64,000 bases of DNA from the NCBI RefSeq assembly GCF_051020955.1, contig NW_027476184.1:372001-436000 (forward strand). Reading direction: 5' to 3'. Origin of the DNA: Megalopta genalis. Lineage: Eukaryota > Arthropoda > Insecta > Hymenoptera > Halictidae. The notes beneath the pieces are model-generated. The model made no database searches. It was not told the origin of the DNA and saw nothing but the letters and a program-made list of their open reading frames with translations. Position 1 is the first letter of the stretch. Each line of letters starts with the position of its first letter. This document shows positions 45,661 through 58,067 of this stretch, piece by piece. The translations under genes and the position numbers were made by a program.

Positions 45661-48600
45661 AACAACGAACAACGAAGAACGAACAACGAAGAACGAACAA
45701 CGAAGAACGAAGAACGAACAACGAAGAACGAACAACGAAGAACGAACAACGAAGAACGAAGAACGAACAACGAAGAACGAACAACGAACAACGAAGAACG
45801 AACAACGAAGAACGAACAACGAACAACGAACAACGAAGAACGAACAACGAACAACGAAGAACGAACAACGAACAACGAAGAACGAACAACGAACAACGAA
45901 GAACGAACAACGAACAACGAACAACGAACAACGAACAACGAAGAACGAACAACGAACAACGAAGAACGAACAACGAACAACGAAGAACGAACAACGAACA
46001 ACGAAGAACGAACAACGAACAACGAAGAACGAACAACGAACAACGAAGAACGAACAACGAACAACGAAGAACGAACAACGAACAACGAAGAACGAACAAC
46101 GAACAACGAAGAACGAACAACGAACAACGAACAACGAACAACGAAGAACGAAGAACGAAGAACGAACAACGAAGAACGAAGAACGAACAACGAAGAACGA
46201 AGAACGAAGAACGAACAACGAAGAACGAAGAACGAACAACGAAGAACGAAGAACGAACAACGAACAACGAACAACGAAGAACGAACAACGAAGAACGAAC
46301 AACGAACAACGAAGAACGAACAACGAACAACGAAGAACGAACAACGAACAACGAAGAACGAACAACGAACAACGAAGAACGAACCACGAACAACGAAGAA
46401 CGAACAACGAACAACGAAGAACGAACAACGAACAACGAACAACGAACAACGAACAACGAACAACGAACAACGAACAACGAACAACGAAGAACGAAGAACG
46501 AACAACGAACAACGAACAACGAAGAACGAAGAACGAACAACGAAGAACGAAGAACGAACAACGAAGAACGAAGAACGAACAACGAACAACGAACAACGAA
46601 CAACGAACAACGAACAACGAACAACGAACAACGAACAACGAACAACGAACAACGAACAACGAACAACGAACAACGAACAACGAACAACGAACAACGAACA
46701 ACGAACAACGAACAACGAACAACGAACAACGAACAACGAACAACGAACAACGAACAACGAACAACGAAGAACGAACAACGAACAACGAAGAACGAACAAC
46801 GAACAACGAAGAACGAACAACGAACAACGAAGAACGAACAACGAAGAACAAACAACGAACAACGAAAAACAAACAACGAACAACGAAGAACAAACAACGA
46901 ACAACGAAGAACAAACAACGAACAACGAAGAACAAACAACGAACAACGAAGAACAAACAACGAACAACGAAGAACAAACAACGAACAACGAAGAACGAAC
47001 AACGAACAACGAAGAACGAACAACGAACAACGAAGAACAAACAACGAACAACGAAGAACAAACAACGAACAACGAAGAACAAACAACGAACAACAAACAA
47101 CGAACAACGAAGAACAAACAACGAACAACGAAGAACAAACAACGAACAACGAAGAACAAACAACGAACAACGAAGAACAAACAACGAACAACGAAGAACA
47201 AACAACAAACAACGAAGTACAAACAACAAACAACGAAGAACAAACAACAAAGAACAAACAACGAACAACGAAGAACGAAAAACAAACAACGAAGAACAAA
47301 CAACGAACAACGAAGATCGAAGAACAAACAACGAAGAACGAAGAACAAACAACGAAGAACGAAGAACAAACAACGAAGAACAAACAACGAAGAACAAACA
47401 ACGAACAACGAAGAACAAACAACGAACAACGAACAACGAACAACGAAGAACGAACAACGAAGAACGAACAACGTACAACGAACAACGAACAACGAACAAC
47501 GAACAACGAACAACGAACAACGAACAACGAAGAACGAAGAACGAAGAACGAAGAACGAAGAACGAAGAACGAAGAACGAAGAACGAAGAACGAAGAACGA
47601 ACAACGAAGAACGAAGAACGAAGAACGAAGAACGAACAACGAACAACGAACAACGAACAACGAACAACGAACATCGAACAACGAACAACGAACAACGAAC
47701 AACGAACAACGAACAACGAACAACGAACAACGAACAACGAACAACGAACAACGAACAACGAACAACGAACAACGAACAACGAACAACGAACAACGAACAA
47801 CGAACAACGAACAACGAACAACGAACAACGAACAACGAACAACGAACAACGAACAACGAACAACGAACAACGAACAACGAACAACGGACAACGAACAACG
47901 AACAACGAAGAACGGACAACGAACAACGAACAACGGACAACGAACAACGAACAACGTACAACGGACAACGAACAACGGACAACGGACAACGAACAACGAA
48001 CAACGGACAACGATCAACGAACAACGGACAACGAACAACGAACAACGAACAACGAACAACGAACAACGAAGAACAAACAACGAACAACGAAGAACAAACA
48101 ACGAACAACGAAGAACAAACAACAAACAACGAAGAACAAACAACAAACAACGAAGAACAAACAACAAACAACGAAGAACAAACAACAAACAACGAAGAAC
48201 AAACAACGAAGAACAAACAACGAAGAACAAACAACGAAGAACAAACAACGAAGAACAAACAACGAAGAACGAACAACGAAGAACGAACAACGAACAACGA
48301 ACAACGAACAACGAACAACGAACAACGAAGAACGAACAACGAAGAACGAACAACGAAGAACGAACAACGAAGAACGAAGAACGAACAACGAAGAACGAAC
48401 AACGAAGAACGAACAACGAAGAACGAAGAACGAACAACGAAGAACGAACAACGAAGAACGAAGAACGAACAACGAAGAACGAAGAACGAACAACGAAGAA
48501 CGAACAACGAACAACGAACAACGAAGAACGAACAACGAACAACGAAGAACGAACAACGAACAACGAAGAACGAACAACGAACAACGAACAACGAACAACG

Positions 48601-49488
48601 AAGAACGAACAACGAACAACGAAGAACGAACAACGAACAACGAAGAACGAACAACGAACAACGAAGAACGAACAACGAACAACGAAGAACGAACAACGAA
48701 CAACGAAGAACGAACAACGAACAACGAAGAACGAACAACGAACAACGAAGAACGAACAACGAACAACGAAGAACGAACAACGAACAACGAAGAACGAACA
48801 ACGAACAACGAACAACGAACAACGAACAACGAACAACGAACAACGAAGAACGAAGAACGAAGAACGAACAACGAAGAACGAAGAACGAACAACGAACAAC
48901 GAAGAACGAAGAACGAACAACGAACAACGAACAACGAACAACGAAGAACGAACAACGAACAACGAAGAACGAACAACGAACAACGAAGAACGAACAACGA
49001 ACAACGAAGAACGAACCACGAACAACGAAGAACGAACCACGAACAACGAAGAACGAACAACGAACAACGAAGAACGAACAACGAACAACGAAGAACGAAC
49101 AACGAACAACGAACAACGAACAACGAACAACGAACAACGAACAACGAACAACGAAGAACGAAGAACGAACAACGAAGAACGAAGAACGAACAACGAAGAA
49201 CGAAGAACGAACAACGAAGAACGAAGAACGAACAACGAAGAACGAAGAACGAACAACGAAGAACGAAGAACGAACAACGAACAACGAACAACGAACAACG
49301 AACAACGAACAACGAACAACGAACAACGAACAACGAACAACGAACAACGAACAACGAACAACGAACAACGAACAACGAACAACGAACAACGAACAACGAA
49401 CAACGAACAACGAAGAACGAACAACGAACAACGAAGAACGAACAACGAACAACGAAGAACGAACAACGAACAACGAAGAACAAACAAC
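45660..49488. repeat. Mosaic, 21-bp block and GGACAAC cluster
   Basis: GAACAAC/GAAGAAC mosaic to about 46850; 21-bp GAACAAC/GAAGAAC/AAACAAC repeats with GAAAAAC at 47277; GAAGAAC runs near 47526-47634; GGACAAC cluster near 47880-48035 with GTACAAC and GATCAAC; second mosaic to the next 21-bp block. Confidence 0.82.
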
Positions 49489-50412
49489 AAGCAACGAAGA
49501 ACAAACAACAAGCAACGAAGAACAAACAACAAGCAACGAAGAACAAACAACAAGCAACGAAGAACAAACAACAAGCAACGAAGAACAAACAACAAGCAAC
49601 GAAGAACAAACAACAAGCAACGAAGAACAAACAACAAGCAACGAAGAACAAACAACAAGCAACGAAGAACAAACAACAAGCAACGAAGAACAAACAACAA
49701 GCAACGAAGAACAAACAACAAGCAACGAAGAACAAACAACAAGCAACGAAGAACAAACAACAAGCAACGAAGAACAAACAACAAGCAACGAAGAACAAAC
49801 AACAAGCAACGAAGAACAAACAACAAGCAACGAAGAACAAACAACAAGCAACGAAGAACAAACAACAAGCAACGAAGAACAAACAACAAGCAACGAAGAA
49901 CAAACAACAAGCAACGAAGAACAAACAACAAGCAACGAAGAACAAACAACAAGCAACGAAGAACAAACAACAAGCAACGAAGAACAAACAACAAGCAACG
50001 AAGAACAAACAACAAGCAACGAAGAACAAACAACAAGCAACGAAGAACAAACAACAAGCAACGAAGAACAAACAACAAGCAACGAAGAACAAACAACAAG
50101 CAACGAAGAACAAACAACAAGCAACGAAGAACAAACAACAAGCAACGAAGAACAAACAACAAGCAACGAAGAACAAACAACAAGCAACGAAGAACAAACA
50201 ACAAGCAACGAAGAACAAACAACAAGCAACGAAGAACAAACAACAAGCAACGAAGAACAAACAACAAGCAACGAAGAACAAACAACAAGCAACGAAGAAC
50301 AAACAACAAGCAACGAAGAACAAACAACAAGCAACGAAGAACAAACAACAAGCAACGAAGAACAAACAACAAGCAACGAAGAACAAACAACAAGCAACGA
50401 AGAACAAACAAC
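49489..50412. repeat. 21-bp compound repeat, 44 copies
   Basis: Paralogue of the 43-copy block at 35916; it has one more unit. Confidence 0.92.
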
Positions 50413-50615
50413 AAACAACGAACAACAAACAACAAACAACGCACAACAAACAACAAACAACGCACAACAAACAACAAACAACGCACAACAAACAACGAAC
50501 AACAAACAACAAACAAGGAACAACAAACAACAAACAAGGAACAACAAACAAGGAACAACAAACAACAAACAACGAACAACGAACAACGAACAACGAACAA
50601 CGAACAACGAACAAC

Positions 50616-50846
50616 GAACAACAAACAACAAACAACAAACAACAAACAACAAACAACAAACAACAAACAACAAACAACAAACAACAAACAACAAACAACA
50701 AACAACAAACAACAAACAACAAACAACAAACAACAAACAACAAACAACAAACAACAAACAACAAACAACAAACAACAAACAACAAACAACAAACAACAAA
50801 CAACAAACAACAAACAACAAACAACAAACAACAAACAACAAACAAC
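50616..50846. repeat. Pure AAACAAC tract, 33 units
   Basis: Same length and context as the tract at 37008-37238. Confidence 0.92.
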
Positions 50847-53800
50847 GAAGAACAAACAACAAACAACGAAGAACAAACAACGAAGAACAAACAACGAAGA
50901 ACAAACAACGAAGAACAAACAACGAAGAACAAACAACGAAGAACAAACAACGAAGAACAAACAACGAAGAACAAACAACGAAGAACAAACAACGAAGAAC
51001 AAACAACGAAGAACAAACAACGAAGAACAAACAACGAAGAACAAACAACAAACAACGAACAACGAAGAACAAACAACAAACAACGAACAACGAAGAACAA
51101 ACAACGAACAACGAAGAACAAACAACGAACAACGAAGAACAAACAACGAACAACGAAGAACAAACAACGAACAACGAACAACGAACAACGAACAACGAAC
51201 AACGAACAACGAACAACGAACAACGAACAACGAACAACGAACAACGAACAACGAACAACGGACAACGAACAACGAACAACGGACAACGAACAACGAACAA
51301 CGGACAACGGACAACGAACAACGAACAACGGACAACGAACAACGAACAACGGACAACGAACAACGAACAACGGACAACGAACAACGAACAACGAACAACG
51401 AACAACGAACAACGAAGAACAAACAACAAACAACGAAGAACAAACAACAAACAACGAAGAACAAACAACAAACAACGAAGAACAAACAACAAACAACGAA
51501 GAACAAACAACAAACAACGAAGAACAAACGACGAAGAACGAAGAACAAACAACGAAGAACAAACAACGAAGAACAAACAACGAAGAACAAACAACGAAGA
51601 ACAAACAACGAAGCACAAACAACGAAGAACAAACATCGAAGAACAAACAACGAAGAACAAACAACGAAGAACAAACAACGAAGAACAAACAACGAAGAAC
51701 AAACATCGAAGAACAAACAACGAAGAACAAACAACGAAGAACAAACAACGAAGAACAAACAACGAAGAACAAACAACGAAGAACAAACAACGAAGAACAA
51801 ACAACGAAGAACAAACAACGAAGAACAAACAACGAAGAACAAACAACGAAGAACAAACAACGAAGAACAAACAACGAAGAACAAACAACGAAGAACAAAC
51901 AACGAAGAACAAACAACGAAGAACAAACAACGAAGAACAAACAACGAAGAACAAACAACGAAGAACAAACAACGAAGAACAAACAACAAACAACGAACAA
52001 CGAAGAACAAACAACGAACAACGAAGAACAAACAACGAACAACGAAGAACAAACAACGAAGAACAAACAACGAACAACGAAGAACAAACAACGAACAACG
52101 AACAACGAACAACGAAGAACGAACAACGTACAACGAACAACGAACAACGAACAACGAACAACGAACAACGAAGAACAAACAACGAACAACGAAGAACAAA
52201 CAACGAAGAACAAACAACGAACAACGAAGAACAAACAACGAACAACGAAGAACAAACAACGAACAACGAAGAACAAACAACGAACAACGAAGAACAAACA
52301 ACGAACAACGAAGAACAAACAACGAACAACGAAGAACAAACAACGAACAACGAAGAACAAACAACGAACAACGAAGAACAAACAACAAACAACGAAGAAC
52401 AAACAACAAACAACGAAGAACAAACAACAAACAACGAAGAACAAACAACAAAGAACAAACAACGAACAACGAAGAACGAAGAACAAACAACGAAGAACAA
52501 ACAACGAACAACGAAGAACGAAGAACAAACAACGAAGAACAAACAACGAACAACGAAGAACAAACAACGAACAACGAACAACGAACAACGAACAACGAAG
52601 AACGAACAACGTACAACGAACAACGAACAACGAACAACGAACAACGAATAACGAAGAACGAAGAACGAAGAACGAAGAACGAAGAACGAAGAACGAAGAA
52701 CGAAGAACGAAGAACGAAGAACGAACAACGAAGAACGAACAACGAACAACGAAGGACGAACAACGAACAACGAACAACGAACATCGAAGAACGAACAACG
52801 AACAACGAACAACGAACAACGAACAACGAACAACGAACAACGAACAACGAACAACGAACAACGAACAACGAACAACGAACAACGAACAACGAACAACGAA
52901 CAACGAACAACGAACAACGAACAACGAACAACGAACAACGAACAACGAACAACGAACAACGAACAACGAACAACGAACAACGAACAACGAACAACGAACA
53001 ACGAACAACGAACAACAAAGAACAAACAACGAACAACGAAGAACGAAGAACAAACAACGAAGAACAAACAACGAACAACGAAGAACGAAGAACAAACAAC
53101 GAAGAACGAAGAACAAACAACGAAGAACGAAGAACAAACAACGAAGAACAAACAACGAAGAACAAACAACGAAGAACAAACAACGAACAACGAAGAACAA
53201 ACAACGAACAACGAACAACGAACAACGAAGAACGAACAACGTACAACGAACAACGAACAACGAACAACGAACAACGAACAACGAACAACGAACAACGAAC
53301 AACGAACAACGAACAACGAACAACGAACAACGAAGAACGAAGAACGAACAACGAACAACGAACAACGAACAACGAACAACGAACATCGAACAACGAACAA
53401 CGAACAACGAAGAACGAAGAAAGAAGAACGAAGAACGAAGAACGAAGAACGAAGAACGAAGAACGAAGAACGAAGAACGAACAACGAAGAACGAACAACG
53501 AACAACGAACAACGAACAACGAACAACGAACAACGAACAACGAACAACGAACAACGAACAACGAACAACGAACAACGAACAACGAACAACGAACAACGAA
53601 GAACAAACAACAAACAACGAAGAACAAACAACAAACAACGAAGAACAAACAACGAAGAACGAAGAACAAACAACAAACAACGAAGAACAAACAACGAAGA
53701 ACGAAGAACAAACAACGAAGAACAAACAACGAAGAACAAACAACGAAGAACAAACAACGAAGAACAAACAACGAAGAACAAACAACGAAGAACAAACAAC

Positions 53801-56152
53801 GAAGAACAAACAACGAAGAACAAACAACGAAGAACAAACAACGAAGAACAAACAACGAAGAACAAACAACGAAGAACAAACATCGAAGAACAAACAACAA
53901 AGAACAAACAACGAAGAACAAACAACGAAGAACAAACAACGTAGAACAAACAACGAAGAACAAACAACGAAGATCAAACAACGAAGAACAAACAACGAAG
54001 AACAAACAACGAAGAACAAACAACGAAGAACAAACAACGAAGAACAAACAACGAAGAACAAACAACGAAGAACAAACAACGAAGAACAAACAACGAAGAA
54101 CAAACAACGAAGAACAAACAACCAAGAACAAACAACGAAGAACAAACAACGAAGAACAAACAACGAAGAACAAACAACGAAGAACAAACAACGAAGAACA
54201 AACAACGAAGAACAAACAACGAAGAACAAACAACGAAGAACAAACAACGAAGAACAAACAACGAAGAACAAACAACGAAGAACAAACAACGAAGAACGAA
54301 GAACAAACAACGAACAACGAAGAACAAACAACGAACAACGAAGAACAAACAACGAAGAACAAACAACGAAGGACAAACAACGAAGAACGAAGAACGAAGA
54401 ACGAACAACGAACAACGAAGAACGAACAACGAAGAACGAACAACGAAGAACGAACAACGAACAACGAAGAACGAAGAACGAACAACGAACAACGAACAAC
54501 GAACAACGAACAACGAACAACGAACAACGAACAACGAACAACGAACAACGAACAACGAACAACGAACAACGAACAACGAACAACGAACAACGAACAACGA
54601 ACAACGAACAACGAACAACGAACAACGAAGAACGAAGAACGAACAACGAACAACGAACAACGAACAACGAACAACGAACAACGAACAACGAACAACGAAC
54701 AACGAACAACGAACAACGAACAACGAACAACGAACAACGAACAACGAACAACGAGCAACGAACAACGAACAACGGACAACGAACAACGAACAACGGACAA
54801 CGAACAACGAACAACGGACAACGGACAACGAACAACGAACAACGGACAACGAACAACGAACAACGGACAACGAACAACGAACAACGGACAACGAACAACG
54901 AACAACGAACAACGAACAACGAACAACGAACAACGAACAACGAACAACGAAGAACAAACAACGAACAACGAAGAACAAACAACAAACAACGAAGAACAAA
55001 CAACAAACAACGAAGAACAAACAACAAACAACGAAGAACAAACAACAAACAACGAAGAACAAACAACAAACAACGAAGAACAAACAACGAAGAACGAAGA
55101 ACAAACAACGAAGAACAAACAACGAAGAACAAACAACGAAGAACAAACAACGAAGAACAAACAACGAAGCACAAACAACGAAGAACAAACATCGAAGAAC
55201 AAACAACGAAAAACAAACAACGAAGAACAAACAACGAAGAACAAACAACGAAGAACAAACAACGAAGAACAAACAACGAAGAACAAACAACGAAGAACAA
55301 ACAACGAAGAACAAACAACGAAGAACAAACAACGAAGAACAAACAACAAACAACGAACAACGAAGAACAAACAACGAACAACGAAGAACAAACAACGAAC
55401 AACGAAGAACAAACAACGAACAACGAAGAACAAACAACGAACAACGAAGAACAAACAACGAACAACGAAGAACAAACAACGAACAACGAAGAACAAACAA
55501 CGAACAACGAAGAACAAACAACGAACAACGAAGAACAAACAACGAACAACGAAGAACAAACAACGAACAACGAAGAACAAACAACGAACAACGAAGAACA
55601 AACAACGAACAACGAAGAACAAACAACAAACAACGAAGAACAAACAACAAACAACGAAGAACAAACAACAAAGAACAAACAACGAACAACGAAGAACGAA
55701 GAACAAACAACGAAGAACAAACAACGAACAACGAAGAACGAAGAACAAACAACGAAGAACGAAGAACAAACAACGAAGAACAAACAACGAAGAACAAACA
55801 ACGAAGAACAAACAACGAACAACGAAGAACAAACAACGAACAACGAACAACGAACAACGAAGAACGAACAACGTACAACGAACAACGAACAACGAAGAAC
55901 GAACAACGTACAACGAACAACGAAGAACGAACAACGAAGAACGAAGAACGAAGAACGAAGAACGAAGAACGAAGAACGAAGAACGAAGAACGAAGAACGA
56001 AGAACGAAGAACGAAGAACGAAGAACGAAGAACGAAGAACGAAGAACGAACAACGAACAACGAACAACGAACAACGAACAACGAAGAACGAAGAACGAAG
56101 AACGAAGAACGAAGAACGAAGAACGAAGAACGAAGAACGAAGAACGAAGAAC
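50847..56152. repeat. Right-type superunit body, copy B
   Basis: Repeats the order of 37239-43034: GGACAAC cluster near 51258, AAACGAC near 51526, AAACATC units, GAAGGAC near 52753, GTAGAAC at 53941, CAAGAAC at 54123, GGACAAC cluster near 54775, a 21-bp block at about 55350-55625 and GAAGAAC runs near 55930-56152. Confidence 0.85.
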
Positions 56153-56943
56153 GAACAACGAACAACGAACAACGAACAACGAACAACGAACAACGAACAA
56201 CGAACAACGAACAACGAACAACGAACAACGAACAACGAACAACGAACAACGAACAACGAACAACGAACAACGAACAACGAACAACGAACAACGAACAACG
56301 AACAACGAACAACGAACAACGAACAACGAACAACGAACAACGAACAACGAACAACGAACAACGAACAACGAACAACGAACAACGAACAACGAACAACGAA
56401 CAACGAACAACGAACAACGAACAACGAACAACGAACAACGAACAACGAACAACGAACAACGAACAACGAACAACGAACAACGAACAACGAACAACGAACA
56501 ACGAACAACGAACAACGAACAACGAACAACGAACAACGAACAACGAACAACGAACAACGAACAACGAACAACGAACAACGAACAACGAACAACGAACAAC
56601 GAACAACGAACAACGAACAACGAACAACGAACAACGAACAACGAACAACGAACAACGAACAACGAACAACGAACAACGAACAACGAACAACGAACAACGA
56701 ACAACGAACAACGAACAACGAACAACGAACAACGAACAACGAACAACGAACAACGAACAACGAACAACGAACAACGAACAACGAACAACGAACAACGAAC
56801 AACGAACAACGAACAACGAACAACGAACAACGAACAACGAACAACGAACAACGAACAACGAACAACGAACAACGAACAACGAACAACGAACAACGAACAA
56901 CGAACAACGAACAACGAACAACGAACAACGAACAACGAACAAC
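56153..56943. repeat. Pure GAACAAC run, 113 units
   Basis: The run is 791 bp without a visible variant, ending at the terminal AAACAAC tract. Confidence 0.9.
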
Positions 56944-57066
56944 AAACAACAAACAACAAACAACAAACAACAAACAACAAACAACAAACAACAAACAACA
57001 AACAACAATCAACAAACAACAAACAACAAACAACAAACAACAAACAACAAACAACAAACAACAAAC
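56944..57066. repeat. AAACAAC tract cut by retroelement insertion
   Basis: Seventeen full units (one of them AATCAAC at 57007) and a final partial AAAC directly abut the LTR. The target-site duplication would include the last few bases here, but its partner lies beyond the window. Confidence 0.92.
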
Positions 57067-57409
57067 TGTTACGTCCCGCGGTAGACGTTCCGAAAAATAT
57101 ATGTTACCTTTCTACGGACCGCGGAAACAGACGTATTTCGAACCACCGTTTTGCACACGCGACGCGTACCGTTCGCGTATTACAGGGTCTCACGACCCGT
57201 CAACTCGGCTCTATTTGGGATGATTGCACTGCACTTACCTCGTTGCCTCCGCTCATCCCCTGGATCGGTGTTCGGCCTGATTTTGTGTAGGGGAGGTTAT
57301 TGGCAGGCCCCGGCGTCGTCGAGACTTTCCTGGGCGTTGGCGGTTGGTAGCTCGATCGGGGTTTCGGTGAAGTGATCTCCGGATGCAGGACGTTGGGGAA
57401 ATGAATTGA

Positions 57410-57447
57410 ATTGAGTCTAACTAAATAGTATATTCTATTATAATATA
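57410..57447 (-). promoter_or_regulatory. Candidate core promoter in the LTR
   Basis: On the element strand an AT-rich TATAATA-like stretch (about 57437-57447) lies roughly 30 bases before a TCAATT initiator-like site (A at 57412). This spacing suits an RNA polymerase II TATA-Inr pair and would leave about 345 bp as R-U5. The assignment is by eye only. A second TATA-like stretch (TATAAAATAAG, 57964-57974) is too close to the LTR start to be favoured. Confidence 0.25.
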
Positions 57448-57628
57448 AACTACAAAGCGCGTTCTTACTTCCTACGAATAGAATTCCTAACGTTATAATC
57501 GCTGAGAGTTTGACTGGATATGGAACCGAAAGGTCTCCCCGGTTGGGAGCTGAGAAGTCGAGTCGTAGAGGTTGGATGCGGAAACTGCTCTGCTCGGCTC
57601 CGCATGGGTACTCCTCGGCTGCGATCCC

Positions 57629-57640
57629 GCCGCCATCTTG
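57629..57640 (-). promoter_or_regulatory. YY1/Pho-type site in the LTR
   Basis: On the element strand the sequence reads CAAGATGGCGGC, matching the known YY1 site and containing the GCCAT core bound by the insect orthologue Pho. It lies about 230 bp upstream of the candidate start site. Binding is inferred from motif identity only. Confidence 0.4.
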
Positions 57641-57665
57641 GTAGGCTCGGTCGTCGTGGAGGGCG

Positions 57666-57679
57666 GTCTCCATGGCAAC
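57666..57679 (-). promoter_or_regulatory. RFX X-box-like site in the LTR
   Basis: The element strand reads GTTGCCATGGAGAC, which fits the X-box consensus RYYNYY-N(1-3)-RRNRAC. It lies 25 bp from the YY1-type site. Function is inferred from the motif alone. Confidence 0.3.
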
Positions 57680-58030
57680 GGAGCGCTCGGAGCGGGGATG
57701 CCACGTTCAGCGGACTGACGTAACACCAGTCCGCGCGCAATTGTGGCTACTTAGAATACGTCTAACGCCACGAGTTATGTTCTAATGTTACTTAAGTATT
57801 AGTGTTCATGCGGTTTAGTATTATCGGTATAGTGGAGTTCGGTGGGTTCTGTGTGGTTGGTAATGACGTGTAGTTAACGTAGAGTTCTGTAGTGTCTTAT
57901 GAAGGTGGGTATGTAACTGAGTGTGCATCTTATTCTTACGATGGTAAGGTGAATACATATTTACTTATTTTATATTTATTCGAGTAATTATATGGTAATT
58001 GTCCTTAATCAAACGTCGGGAGACGTAACA

Positions 58031-58042
58031 CCTCCCCCCTTT
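58031..58042 (-). other. Polypurine tract
   Basis: The element strand reads AAAGGGGGGAGG directly before the LTR. This purine run is the expected primer for plus-strand DNA synthesis, and its abutment to the TG end fixes the LTR boundary. Confidence 0.9.
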
Positions 58043-58067
58043 CGCAGGAAGAATAATGCCGCAGGGA

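Larger units (their letters stand above)
1..57066. repeat. Heptameric satellite array, about 8,150 units
   Basis: The whole stretch can be read as 7-bp units: mainly GAACAAC, GAAGAAC, AAACAAC, AAGCAAC and CAGCAAC. Unit positions 5-7 are almost always AAC; nearly all variation is at positions 1, 3 and 4. The main units contain no T on this strand, so T marks rare variants only. Landmarks at 13, 3289, 5690, 10401, 14006, 18535, 23421, 27495, 37008, 43721, 50616 and 57007 all share one 7-nt phase, so no net indel that is not a multiple of 7 is seen between them. No gene is supported anywhere inside. Satellite or heterochromatic DNA is the natural reading; a centromeric or other role is not shown by the sequence. 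Confidence 0.97.
57067..58030 (-). repeat. 3' long terminal repeat, 964 bp
   Basis: It begins TGTTACGTC and ends GACGTAACA, a perfect 9-bp terminal inverted repeat with the canonical TG...CA ends. One side abuts the satellite and the other the polypurine tract. No AATAAA signal was found in the expected distal half; the only match on the element strand lies about 50 bases inside the LTR start (57975-57980) and is part of an AT-rich patch. No reading frame inside looks coding. Identity with the 5' LTR cannot be checked here. Confidence 0.95.

Noticed and set aside
6668..57064. Reading frames of up to about 8,000 codons on both strands
   Set aside because: They are the automatic result of a stop-free 7-bp unit; the peptides are heptad cycles and the ends fall at random T-bearing variants.
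1..57066. Telomere repeat
   Set aside because: The unit is not G-rich on either strand and does not match TTAGG-type or other known telomere units; the array also ends at a retroelement inside the window.
1..57066. CRISPR array or coding minisatellite
   Set aside because: There are no spacers between repeats, no cas genes, and no flanking start, splice or stop signals of a gene.
57200..57740. Small reading frames on both strands inside the LTR
   Set aside because: They overlap each other, have no recognisable domain and lie in LTR sequence next to promoter-like motifs.
57975..57980. AATAAA on the element strand as the polyadenylation signal
   Set aside because: It lies about 50 bases inside the start of the LTR, in the presumed U3, too early to be the signal for R.
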